A stretch of 13,340 nt of DNA from contig RFQF01000044.1 of assembly GCA_009925805.1 (NCBI GenBank), positions 1 through 13,340 of the forward strand. Direction: 5' to 3'. The notes below the pieces were generated by a model. It was not told the origin of the DNA. It saw only the letters and a program-made list of their open reading frames with translations, and did no database searches. The DNA comes from Flavobacteriia bacterium (GTDB taxonomy: Bacteria > Bacteroidota > Bacteroidia > Flavobacteriales_D > Crocinitomicaceae). The stretch's first letter is position 1; each line of letters starts with the position of its first letter. The translations under genes were made by a program, and so were the position numbers. Positions 1 to 6,488 of this stretch are shown in pieces.

Positions 1-613
1 CAAAGAAGAGATAGATGCCCCTAAAGGCAGTGATAAAACATGGACTCTTCAACCACCACCGGAAGATCTGCCTCCACCACCACCGACAACACCCCCTCCG
101 CCCCCATTGGAAAAAATGACAGCCTTTATCCCTCCGGTTATTGAAGACGATCCAGTAACAGACCCAGTTCCTACCCAGGATCAAATGGATAAAACGAAAG
201 CGGGGGCAGAGACTCAGGACGGTAGTGATGAAAATTTTGATCCTCCACAACCAAAGGATGATAAACCAAAAGAAATTGAAGATAAACCTGAACCTATTGA
301 AACGTTTGTGGAAGAAGAGGCCGATTTTCCTGGTGGAGCGGCAGCAATGGCAAAGTTCATCAATGATAATATAGATTACCCTCAAGAAGCGATTGATTTA
401 GGAATTAAAGGAAGAGTTACCGTACGATTCGTAGTGGAAAAAGATGGTCGTGTTTCTAATGTTTCGGTAGCAGGACCACTGGCAGGCTGTAAGGCATGTG
501 ATAAAGCAGCAGTGCAAGTCGTTGAGAAAATGCCATCTTGGTCCTCTGGAAAAAATGGAGGTAGACCCGTAAGAACGTGGGTAACCTTACCGATTAAATT
601 TGAGGTCAACTAA
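1..613 (+). CDS. tonB: TonB family energy transducer, 3' part
   Basis: The frame is open from the left edge (first full codon at 2), so the gene begins outside the window; the ATG at 107 is internal. The 203 visible residues start with an acidic, proline-rich stretch (runs of four and five prolines at about residues 25-36), the typical extended periplasmic spacer of TonB. A second acidic Pro/Asp/Glu linker follows. The last ~95 residues match the TonB C-terminal domain, with FPGG, a YPxxAxxxGIxGxVxVxFVVxxDG core, CxxAA before VVxxMPxW, and GRPVR leading to the final LPIxF strand. TonB couples proton motive force from ExbB/ExbD to outer-membrane TonB-dependent transporters. From memory, exbB and exbD genes commonly precede such a gene in Bacteroidota; that part lies outside the window. 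An intrinsic terminator follows 20 nt after the stop. The family call is very secure; the specific partner transporters are unknown. Confidence 0.93.
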   Translation, partial: KEEIDAPKGSDKTWTLQPPPEDLPPPPPTTPPPPPLEKMTAFIPPVIEDDPVTDPVPTQDQMDKTKAGAETQDGSDENFDPPQPKDDKPKEIEDKPEPIETFVEEEADFPGGAAAMAKFINDNIDYPQEAIDLGIKGRVTVRFVVEKDGRVSNVSVAGPLAGCKACDKAAVQVVEKMPSWSSGKNGGRPVRTWVTLPIKFEVN

Positions 614-633
614 AAAATAACCAAAATATTAAT

Positions 634-662
634 AAATCCCCAAATGTGTTTGGGGATTTTTT
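634..662 (+). terminator. Intrinsic terminator after tonB
   Basis: A perfect 11-bp stem (634-644 with 649-659; core ATCCCCAAA/TTTGGGGAT) has a TGTG tetraloop, and its 3' arm merges into a T run ending at 662. This is a strong Rho-independent terminator. It ends only 6 nt before the ATG of the next gene, so it also forms the immediate leader of that gene. Confidence 0.9.
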
Positions 663-668
663 GTTGTT

Positions 669-878
669 ATGCATTTTAAATTTGTCAATATTGCTTTGGG
701 AATAGTCGTTTGTTTAGCCGCCTTCGCCATGGCATTGTACTTTATCTTTACCGACGTGCTCCCGGTAATGGCAGGATGGAAACGTACGGTTTTTGTAATC
801 GTTTTGTTCTGCTACGGGTTTTATCGTCTCTATCGCGCAGTTGTAACTTTTCGTAATCCCAATCAATATGATTCGTAA
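669..878 (+). CDS. Two-helix membrane microprotein (69 aa)
   Basis: This 69-residue protein is almost entirely membrane-embedded. Helix 1 lies at about residues 5-28 and helix 2 at about 38-60. A short loop with GWKR joins them, and a basic Arg/Tyr-rich tail (YRLYRAVVTFRN) follows, placing both ends probably in the cytoplasm. It has no recognisable catalytic motif and I cannot name a family. Similar small two-helix proteins occur, as I recall, beside PstS-like genes in Bacteroidota. Its last 11 nt overlap the start of the PstS-like gene in another frame, so the two are probably translationally coupled. The ATG at 669 was chosen because it yields a full first helix; the next ATG (729) would remove most of it. 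No Shine-Dalgarno sequence is present. The coupling is inferred; the function is unknown. Confidence 0.72.
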   Translation: MHFKFVNIALGIVVCLAAFAMALYFIFTDVLPVMAGWKRTVFVIVLFCYGFYRLYRAVVTFRNPNQYDS

Positions 879-1785
879 ATGTTTTTGGATACTGTTAATC
901 GGTCAATTATTATGCTCATGCGAAACCCATGAAAACCCGTTAGCTTATCAAACCGACACCCACGGACGAGGAAAAGCAACAATTTTTATTGAAGATGCTT
1001 ACCGGCCTCTTTTTAATACAAGCATCTATACGTTTGAAAGCCAATTCCCGAAAGCAACAATCATCCCTACGTATTTAGCAGAAGGGCAGATAATTGATAG
1101 TTTTTTTTCCAACAAGGTAAAAACCATCTGTATCTCCAGAGATTTTACGGATGCGGAAAAAACCTATTTAAAGTCAAAGAATGTGGAATGCACAAGTGAT
1201 CTTATGGCCTACGATGCAGTGGCGTTGATTGCGCATCCATCGAATAAGGATACCTTGGTTTCGCTTGAAAAATTAAAAACTTGGATATCTTCTGAAGGTG
1301 CTCGCTGGCCAAAATCTGGAAAACCGGTGAAAATGGTGTTCGACAAAATAAATTCAGCAAATTTTAACTATTTGGTAAGCTTATCTGGTCAAAAAAAGCT
1401 CTCCAATTCGGTGTACGCACTTCAATCCAATCAGGAAGTTATAAATTATGTAAAAGCAAATCCGAATGCCTTGGGATTTATTGGAGTGAATTGGATTTCG
1501 GATCAAGAGGACCTGAATGTCATGCATTTTTTGGATAGCATTCAAGTGCTTTATGTTAGCGAAAGAGAGGGCCAGGCAGGATTCCAACCCTTCCCAGGGA
1601 CAATATGGACAAAGGAGTATCCGCTGCATCGAGAAATGTGGTTAATTAATAAGGGAAGACGAGCCGGGTTAAACACAGGTTTTGTACTTTTTATGATCGG
1701 TGAAAAAGGGCAATTGTTAATTCAAAAATCTGAGTTGGTTCCAGCTAAAGCACCGGTAAGATTGATCCAATTAACAACACGTTAA
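868..1785 (+). CDS. PstS-like substrate-binding lipoprotein
   Basis: This 305-residue protein has a lipoprotein signal: a basic start (MIRK), a hydrophobic core, and a lipobox ending in LCSC with Cys18 as the likely acylated residue. The rest resembles the PstS-like branch of periplasmic binding proteins, with an early hydrophobic strand followed by an SxYxFExxFP-like segment, an ISRDFTxxE segment near residue 88, a central YDAVALIAHPSN strand, and LGFIGVNW in the second lobe. The canonical phosphate-site GSGT-type motif is not evident; the corresponding segment reads FDKINSANFNYL. No pstC, pstA or pstB genes adjoin it. It more likely serves as an accessory of the TonB cluster than as part of a standard phosphate ABC importer; this is inference. 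A T8 run lies at 1101-1108. The fold assignment is good; the ligand is uncertain. Confidence 0.8.
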   Translation: MIRKCFWILLIGQLLCSCETHENPLAYQTDTHGRGKATIFIEDAYRPLFNTSIYTFESQFPKATIIPTYLAEGQIIDSFFSNKVKTICISRDFTDAEKTYLKSKNVECTSDLMAYDAVALIAHPSNKDTLVSLEKLKTWISSEGARWPKSGKPVKMVFDKINSANFNYLVSLSGQKKLSNSVYALQSNQEVINYVKANPNALGFIGVNWISDQEDLNVMHFLDSIQVLYVSEREGQAGFQPFPGTIWTKEYPLHREMWLINKGRRAGLNTGFVLFMIGEKGQLLIQKSELVPAKAPVRLIQLTTR

Positions 1786-1800
1786 ATTGATAGATTTGTT

Positions 1801-1830
1801 TTGCATTATGCCAAATCCAAAGTAACTTTG
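1801..1830 (+). promoter_or_regulatory. Bacteroidota-type promoter of the TPR gene
   Basis: A TTG at 1801-1803 and TAACTTTG at 1823-1830, separated by 19 bp, match the Bacteroidota -33/-7 consensus (TTG, TAnnTTTG). The expected transcription start falls around 1835-1838, giving a leader of about 30 nt before the ATG at 1866. The -7 box lies inside an inverted repeat (see the separate entry). Confidence 0.68.
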
Positions 1831-1833
1831 GCA
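1809..1833 (+). repeat. Inverted repeat over the TPR-gene -7 box
   Basis: TGCCAAA (1809-1815) is the exact inverse of TTTGGCA (1827-1833). Nested within it, CCAAAG (1817-1822) and CTTTGG (1826-1831) flank TAA at the start of the -7 element. The symmetric DNA covers the -7 box and the upstream spacer, where a repressor could sit. No T run follows, so it is not an intrinsic terminator. Whether any protein binds is unknown, and part of the symmetry arises from the -7 sequence itself. Confidence 0.5.
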
Positions 1834-1865
1834 ATCTTATTGTTATTTGTCCAAAAACTAAAATC

Positions 1866-3506
1866 ATGAAACATTTTATTACTTCCATCCTTTTTCTTGC
1901 GCTTTCATCCTCGATTTTCAGTCAAACACTTGTGGATGCTCTAAAGAAAACCCAAAACGAGCGCTACCCTGAGGCAATCCGCGATTTTAAAAAATTGGTT
2001 TCCCTTATGCCAAACGATGGTAATGCGTATTACTATTTTGGCGACTGTTACTTTAAAAAAGGGGAAATAGATTCCGCCATGCTAATTTGGAACAAAGGAT
2101 TTGACGTGGATAAAATCGATGCCATGCCTCTGGTTGGGAAATTCAGAGCGCTTTGGATCAAAGGCGATAAGACGGCAGCCCAAACAGAATTGACCAAGGC
2201 TTTGGAACTTACAAAAGGTAAAAAGTTGATGGCCAAAAGAGCAGAAGTGCTTCGAGGCGCGGCAGAAGGATTCATCAAATCGGAGATGAAAGATTTAGAC
2301 CAAGCGCTTACCCTGTTGGTGGAAGCCATTGAGAAAGACCCTACGAATGAGGAAAATTATTTATTACAAGGAGACGCGCTTTACGAACAAGCTAAAAAAG
2401 TGGCATTAGCCAATAGTTCAGCGCTAAATGCCAATGAGGCCATCAAAAGCTACAACAAAGTTTTGGAAATTAATCCGAAGTCACCTCGAGGTAAGTTGCG
2501 AGTAGCTAACATTTATCAAGCTGCAGATAATGAGCAGGAGGCGAATAAAATCTATAAAGAAGCCATTGCTATCGACTCTACTTTTGCGCCAGCATACCGT
2601 GAACGCGCGGAATTGTTGATGCGGTTTAATAAAATGAACCTCGCTATACAAGATTGGAAAAAATACTTGGCCTTGAATAACAACGTTGACGCGAGATACC
2701 GCTATACCAGTGCGTTATTCGCTGCAAAGCAATATTGTGAACTTGTAAAAGAGGTGATTGCCATAAATAATCTTGGTCTTACGAATTTTCGTACAGAACG
2801 TTTTTTGGCAGAAGGTTATTTAGAATGCGCCGATTATAAAGGAGGAGCTCAATTGGGATTAGCGGCGAGCGATCGGTTTTTTAGTTTAGCACCGCCCGAA
2901 GAAATAACCTTTTTAGATTATAAAAGAAGGGGGGCACTCTTAATGAAGTTGGGAAAAGATTCATTGGGATTGATAGAATGGGAAAAAGCGGTTGGTATGA
3001 GCGAATCTGCGGCAAAGGATTTAACCGGGGACATGGCTAGAATGTATTACAAAATGAAAAAATATGATAAGGCTATTCAGATGTATATTAAAAGACAAGC
3101 TGTGGTGGAGTTAACCTTACAAGAAGTTTACAACATGGGACAATGCTATTTTTCCGGCCCTAAAAATTTTGTAGAGGCGGACACCATTTTCTCAAAAGTG
3201 TCGGTAATGTCACCCACCTATGGTCCCGCCTATATGTGGCGAGGACGTTGTAAAACACAATTAGACCCTAATAATGCCCTTTGGTTAGCCAAACCGCATT
3301 ATGCCCAAGTACTTGAGGTTGTTGTAGGGGAGGATCGGAAAAAAGATCAAAACAAGAAAATGGTGATTGAGGCGGCAAGATACATGGGGGCTTATTATGG
3401 GGGTTCTACAGAAAAAGATCCAACCATAGCCAAGCAGTATTTCCAAATTATCTATGAGCTTGATCCCAACGATAAGCAAGCAAAAGAAATCTTAGGAATT
3501 AAATAA
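1866..3506 (+). CDS. Exported tetratricopeptide-repeat protein
   Basis: This 546-residue protein starts with a Sec signal peptide (MKHF, a hydrophobic core, then cleavage near SSIFSQ at residue 20), so it should be periplasmic or outer-membrane associated. The mature part is a chain of TPR helix pairs. Clear units lie around residues 22-80 (AYYYFGDCYFKKGEIDSAM), 163-205, 208-238, 243-272, 385-412 (MARMYYKMKKYDKAIQMY) and near the C terminus (AKQYFQIIYELDPNDKQA). There is no enzymatic domain; TPR arrays bind other proteins and act as scaffolds. It lies 80 nt behind the PstS-like gene but has its own candidate promoter in that gap. Together with TonB and the PstS-like lipoprotein it forms a cluster that, from memory, recurs in Bacteroidota, suggesting a shared envelope role. 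Its precise partner is not visible from sequence. Confidence 0.85.
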   Translation: MKHFITSILFLALSSSIFSQTLVDALKKTQNERYPEAIRDFKKLVSLMPNDGNAYYYFGDCYFKKGEIDSAMLIWNKGFDVDKIDAMPLVGKFRALWIKGDKTAAQTELTKALELTKGKKLMAKRAEVLRGAAEGFIKSEMKDLDQALTLLVEAIEKDPTNEENYLLQGDALYEQAKKVALANSSALNANEAIKSYNKVLEINPKSPRGKLRVANIYQAADNEQEANKIYKEAIAIDSTFAPAYRERAELLMRFNKMNLAIQDWKKYLALNNNVDARYRYTSALFAAKQYCELVKEVIAINNLGLTNFRTERFLAEGYLECADYKGGAQLGLAASDRFFSLAPPEEITFLDYKRRGALLMKLGKDSLGLIEWEKAVGMSESAAKDLTGDMARMYYKMKKYDKAIQMYIKRQAVVELTLQEVYNMGQCYFSGPKNFVEADTIFSKVSVMSPTYGPAYMWRGRCKTQLDPNNALWLAKPHYAQVLEVVVGEDRKKDQNKKMVIEAARYMGAYYGGSTEKDPTIAKQYFQIIYELDPNDKQAKEILGIK

Positions 3507-3510
3507 TTGT

Positions 3511-3531
3511 GGGGCTTAGGCCCCTTTTTTT
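3511..3531 (+). terminator. Terminator of the TPR gene, overlapping the gpmI stop
   Basis: GGGGC (3511-3515) and GCCCC (3520-3524) form a 5-bp GC stem around the loop TTAG, followed by T7 (3525-3531). It begins 4 nt after the TPR stop codon. The gpmI stop codon (complement of 3516-3518) lies in the loop and its last coding codons lie in the T tract. On the opposite strand the hairpin is followed only by mixed A/T sequence, so it is probably a weaker terminator for gpmI. Confidence 0.78.
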
Positions 3532-5030
3532 ATCAGCGATTTTCCCGTCATTTCTGTCGGCTGCTCCACCCCGAGCAAGGCTAGAATGGTTGGCGCTATG
3601 TCGGCGAGCACGCCGTCCTTCAATGAATCATTTTCCGAGGAATTAACCAAGATGCAGGGAACTGGGTTCATACTATGTGCGGTATTGGGCGTGCCGTCGG
3701 GATTGATGGCAAAATCCGCGTTACCGTGATCGGCCAGAATGATTATTACATATTCAAGGGCGGACAATTTATCTACCAATCGCTTTACCTCATGGTCTAT
3801 GGTTTCCACCGCTTGAACAATGGCAGGGTAATCGCCGGTATGTCCAACCATGTCGGGATTGGCATAATTAACACAAATGAAGTTTGGATGTTTTTTTTCA
3901 GCATACGCCAATAATTCGTTCGTTACCTCAAAAGCGCTCATTTCGGGTTTTAAATCGTACGTTGCAACTTTGGGTGACGGAACCATTATTCGGTCTTCCA
4001 ATGGAAAAGGATCCTCTCGTCCGCCATTGAAAAAATAAGTAACATGGGGATATTTCTCGGTTTCTGCAATGCGCACTTGGCTCATGCCTCGGCCGGATAA
4101 AATTTCTCCCAACGTGTAGCTTAGATGCTCTTTCTCAAAGATAACCTCCACTCCATGGAACGTGTCATCATAGGGGGTCATGGTAAGATATTTTAATAAT
4201 AGAGGAGTCATACCGAGTTCTGGAAAAGCTTTTTGTGTGAGGGCTTGGGTAATTTCTCTCGGACGATCGGTTCGAAAATTAAAACTGATGACAACATCTC
4301 CCGAACCAATTAGACCGTTCTCATCCAGTAAAATTCCTGGTAAAAACTCATCGGTAATCCCTTGACTGTAATAGGACTTAAGGGTAGCAATGGCATCGAA
4401 TGAAGGCTCACCTTTTCCATGTACCATTAAATCATAGGCTTTGGCAATTCGTTCCCAGCGATTATCCCGGTCCATGGCATAATAACGGCCAATAAGGGTG
4501 GCCAAGTGAATGCGTTCGTTTTCTAACGACAATAAATATGCTATATCGTTCACTGCAGTTGTTGGACTGCAATCGCGACCATCAGTAAAGGCATGAAGGT
4601 AGGTTTTATCGACATTATACTGGTTGCATAGTTTAATTAGCGCTTCAAGATGCACTAAGGAACTATGCACGCCCCCTTGCGATACCAAGCCCATTAAGTG
4701 CACTTTTTTACGGTTTTCTTTTGCATAGCTCAACGCCGAAAGCAAGGCCGTATTTTCAAAAAAACTGCCGTCTTCAATGGACTTGTTGATTCTGGTAAGT
4801 TCTTGGTAAACTACTCTACCGGCGCCAAGATTTAAGTGCCCAACCTCTGAATTTCCCATTTGTCCTGGCGGGAGGCCAACCGCTTCACCGTAGGTAATTA
4901 ATGCACTGTGGGGAAAATTGGTTAAAAGATAATCCATCGTAGGAGTATGGGCATTATAAATCGCATCCGATGGGCTATGGTCTCCTAAGCCCCAACCGTC
5001 TAAGATTACTAAAGCCAATTTATGTGCCAT
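3516..5030 (-). CDS. gpmI: 2,3-bisphosphoglycerate-independent phosphoglycerate mutase
   Basis: GpmI interconverts 3-phosphoglycerate and 2-phosphoglycerate in glycolysis and gluconeogenesis through a phosphoserine intermediate, using two Mn2+ ions in the cytosol. The 504 residues match the usual family length and all key motifs are present. These are ILDGWG with metal ligand Asp11, GNSEVGHLNLGAGR with nucleophile Ser61, HAFTDGRD (147-153), GRYYAMDRDNRW (181-192) and NFRTDRPRE (251-259). The second metal set comprises Asp393/His397 in NPDMVGHTG, Asp434/His435 in ILADHGNAD, and His452 in NTAHSMNP. It is the last gene of a four-gene minus-strand unit. Its ATG lies inside the 3' end of the histidine kinase gene (11-nt overlap), which implies co-transcription and probable translational coupling. 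A coding A8 run lies at 3891-3898. This is the clearest metabolic assignment in the window. Confidence 0.97.
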   Translation of the reverse strand: MAHKLALVILDGWGLGDHSPSDAIYNAHTPTMDYLLTNFPHSALITYGEAVGLPPGQMGNSEVGHLNLGAGRVVYQELTRINKSIEDGSFFENTALLSALSYAKENRKKVHLMGLVSQGGVHSSLVHLEALIKLCNQYNVDKTYLHAFTDGRDCSPTTAVNDIAYLLSLENERIHLATLIGRYYAMDRDNRWERIAKAYDLMVHGKGEPSFDAIATLKSYYSQGITDEFLPGILLDENGLIGSGDVVISFNFRTDRPREITQALTQKAFPELGMTPLLLKYLTMTPYDDTFHGVEVIFEKEHLSYTLGEILSGRGMSQVRIAETEKYPHVTYFFNGGREDPFPLEDRIMVPSPKVATYDLKPEMSAFEVTNELLAYAEKKHPNFICVNYANPDMVGHTGDYPAIVQAVETIDHEVKRLVDKLSALEYVIIILADHGNADFAINPDGTPNTAHSMNPVPCILVNSSENDSLKDGVLADIAPTILALLGVEQPTEMTGKSLIKKGA

Positions 5031-5880
5031 AGGGTAAAGATATAATGAAACAAGAACCGATTTCTTGAGGTTGAAAAATCAAGTTGCCTTCTTGAAGCAA
5101 GGCCATTTCACGGGCAATATAAAGTCCTAAGCCGGTTCCGCTTCGTTCACGGATTTTCTCATCTCCTGATCGGAAAAACTTATCGAAAATATGCGGACGA
5201 TCGACCTCCTGTATGCCAATTCCGTTATCGATCACCTGAATTTCCAAGAATTTTGGCGCATCAATAAAAAGCACTTCAATTTCGGATGCACCATACTTAA
5301 AACTATTGTCAATTAAGTTTTTTAAGATAAATGTGAGCATGCTGCTATCGCAAAGGAAAGGCTTATTGCTTCTTATGTTCCAAAGAACGGGATAGGGGTA
5401 AGACGGAAAAATCTTTTGAATTCCTTCCGAAAACTCTTGGGGTGTAGATTGAATGATTTGTGCTTTTATTGCTCGGTGTTCTATGCCCGAGGCATGTAAC
5501 ATTTGCTCGATTAACTGCTGTGATTTTTTATTTTCCTCTAAGGCTTTTTCGGTGAATTCCTCCAATTGTGCTCGGTCGAAAGGCCTTTTTAAAAGTGTTT
5601 GCAAAATTAATTGTACACTTGCCAAGGGCGTTTTTAATTCATGGGTTACCGATAATAAAAAATTACTTTGACGCAGATGCAAAGCCAATTCTTGTTGTAT
5701 GCTTTTATAAAGTCTCCAAATACCGAAAAACAGCATGCTTAAAAACACAAAGCCTTCTCCAAGCACCATAATCGTTTTGTTCGAATTTCCTTGGATTAGT
5801 AAATATCCCCACCAGCAAAACTGCAGCAGAATGTAAATGGATAATAGAACAAGCAATGTTTTGCTGCGCGCGGATTTCAT
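5020..5880 (-). CDS. Membrane sensor histidine kinase, orphan
   Basis: This 286-residue kinase has two membrane helices (about 8-30 and 36-55) joined by only a few residues (GNSNK). It therefore has no periplasmic sensor domain, and no HAMP domain is apparent. The HisKA dimerisation region carries the phosphorylated His80 in LSVTHELKTPL. The ATPase domain shows the N box (LKNLIDNSFKYG; Asn188, Asn192), the G1 box (DNGIGI, 218-223), the F box (IFDKFFRSGD) and the G2 box (GTGLGLYIA, 248-256), so it should be catalytically competent. No response-regulator gene exists in the window, and the flanking genes encode a deacetylase (4-nt ATGA overlap upstream) and gpmI (11-nt overlap downstream). With so short an external loop it likely senses the membrane, a protein partner or a cytoplasmic cue; this is inference. 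Its cognate regulator is unknown. Confidence 0.93.
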   Translation of the reverse strand: MKSARSKTLLVLLSIYILLQFCWWGYLLIQGNSNKTIMVLGEGFVFLSMLFFGIWRLYKSIQQELALHLRQSNFLLSVTHELKTPLASVQLILQTLLKRPFDRAQLEEFTEKALEENKKSQQLIEQMLHASGIEHRAIKAQIIQSTPQEFSEGIQKIFPSYPYPVLWNIRSNKPFLCDSSMLTFILKNLIDNSFKYGASEIEVLFIDAPKFLEIQVIDNGIGIQEVDRPHIFDKFFRSGDEKIRERSGTGLGLYIAREMALLQEGNLIFQPQEIGSCFIISLPYGT

Positions 5881-6485
5881 GGATTTAAAAGTTGGGTAGG
5901 AATGTTTCGATGCGATAAATATTCAAAGGTCAATTCTAAATAGCGCTCAAGTACACGCATCGTTTTTGCGTTGTCATGAAAAACCAAAATGTCACCGGCT
6001 GAAATTTGATGGATTCGTGAGGTGTGTTTTTCAAGAGAGTTGTCGAGGATAAAATCATAACTCATCCACGACCACATAATCATTTTATAGCCGAGTTGAC
6101 GTATTTTTCGCGTTTTGGAAAAGGTAATTTTTCCGTAGGGTGGGCGAAAGAGCCTACTTGAAATGACTTTAGACGCCGTTCGAACAGATTCTATGTAGTC
6201 TTTTTGAGGCGTTGTCCAACCGTTTTCGTGCGAAAAGGTGTGATTTCCTACGGTATGTCCTTGCGCTATTATTTGTTGGTATAGATCGGGATATTTCTCT
6301 ACCTGGCTTCCTACACAAAAAAAAACGGCTTTTACCTGATGTTTTTTCAATACGGCTAAGGCAATGGAAGTTGTTACAGGGTGAGGCCCATCGTCAAACG
6401 TAATATAAACCGAGGGAGATTTAGGGATATACCAAATACACCTAGGAAAAAAAAACTGCAGTATCCTGGTTTTTAACCTTGGCAT
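5877..6485 (-). CDS. NodB-type polysaccharide deacetylase
   Basis: This 202-residue protein is essentially a single NodB homology domain (carbohydrate esterase family 4), which removes N-acetyl groups from chitin-, peptidoglycan- or exopolysaccharide-type polymers with a divalent metal. Motif 1 is TFDDGP (catalytic base Asp31, metal ligand Asp32). Motif 2 is NHTFSH with metal ligands His82 and His86. Motif 3 is FRPPYG (Arg114), motif 4 is the SW-x-SYD region (Trp140, Asp144) and motif 5 is ILVFH (His170). No signal peptide or clear membrane helix is visible; the N-terminal QFFFPRCIWYIP segment is short. The gene lies 3 nt downstream of the DUF2723 gene and shares ATGA with the kinase gene, so all are probably on one transcript. 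The coding strand contains two T9 homopolymers (6317-6325 and 6447-6455), possible slippage sites. The family is certain; the substrate is unknown. Confidence 0.93.
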   Translation of the reverse strand: MPRLKTRILQFFFPRCIWYIPKSPSVYITFDDGPHPVTTSIALAVLKKHQVKAVFFCVGSQVEKYPDLYQQIIAQGHTVGNHTFSHENGWTTPQKDYIESVRTASKVISSRLFRPPYGKITFSKTRKIRQLGYKMIMWSWMSYDFILDNSLEKHTSRIHQISAGDILVFHDNAKTMRVLERYLELTFEYLSHRNIPTQLLNP

Positions 6486-6488
6486 TGG

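Noticed and set aside
677..684. TAAATTTG, a perfect -7 consensus, inside the start of the microprotein gene.
   Set aside because: It lies downstream of the chosen ATG and encodes part of the first helix region. The only TTG candidates are 13 or 24 bp away, outside the normal spacer. It could drive the PstS-like gene alone, but the evidence is weak.
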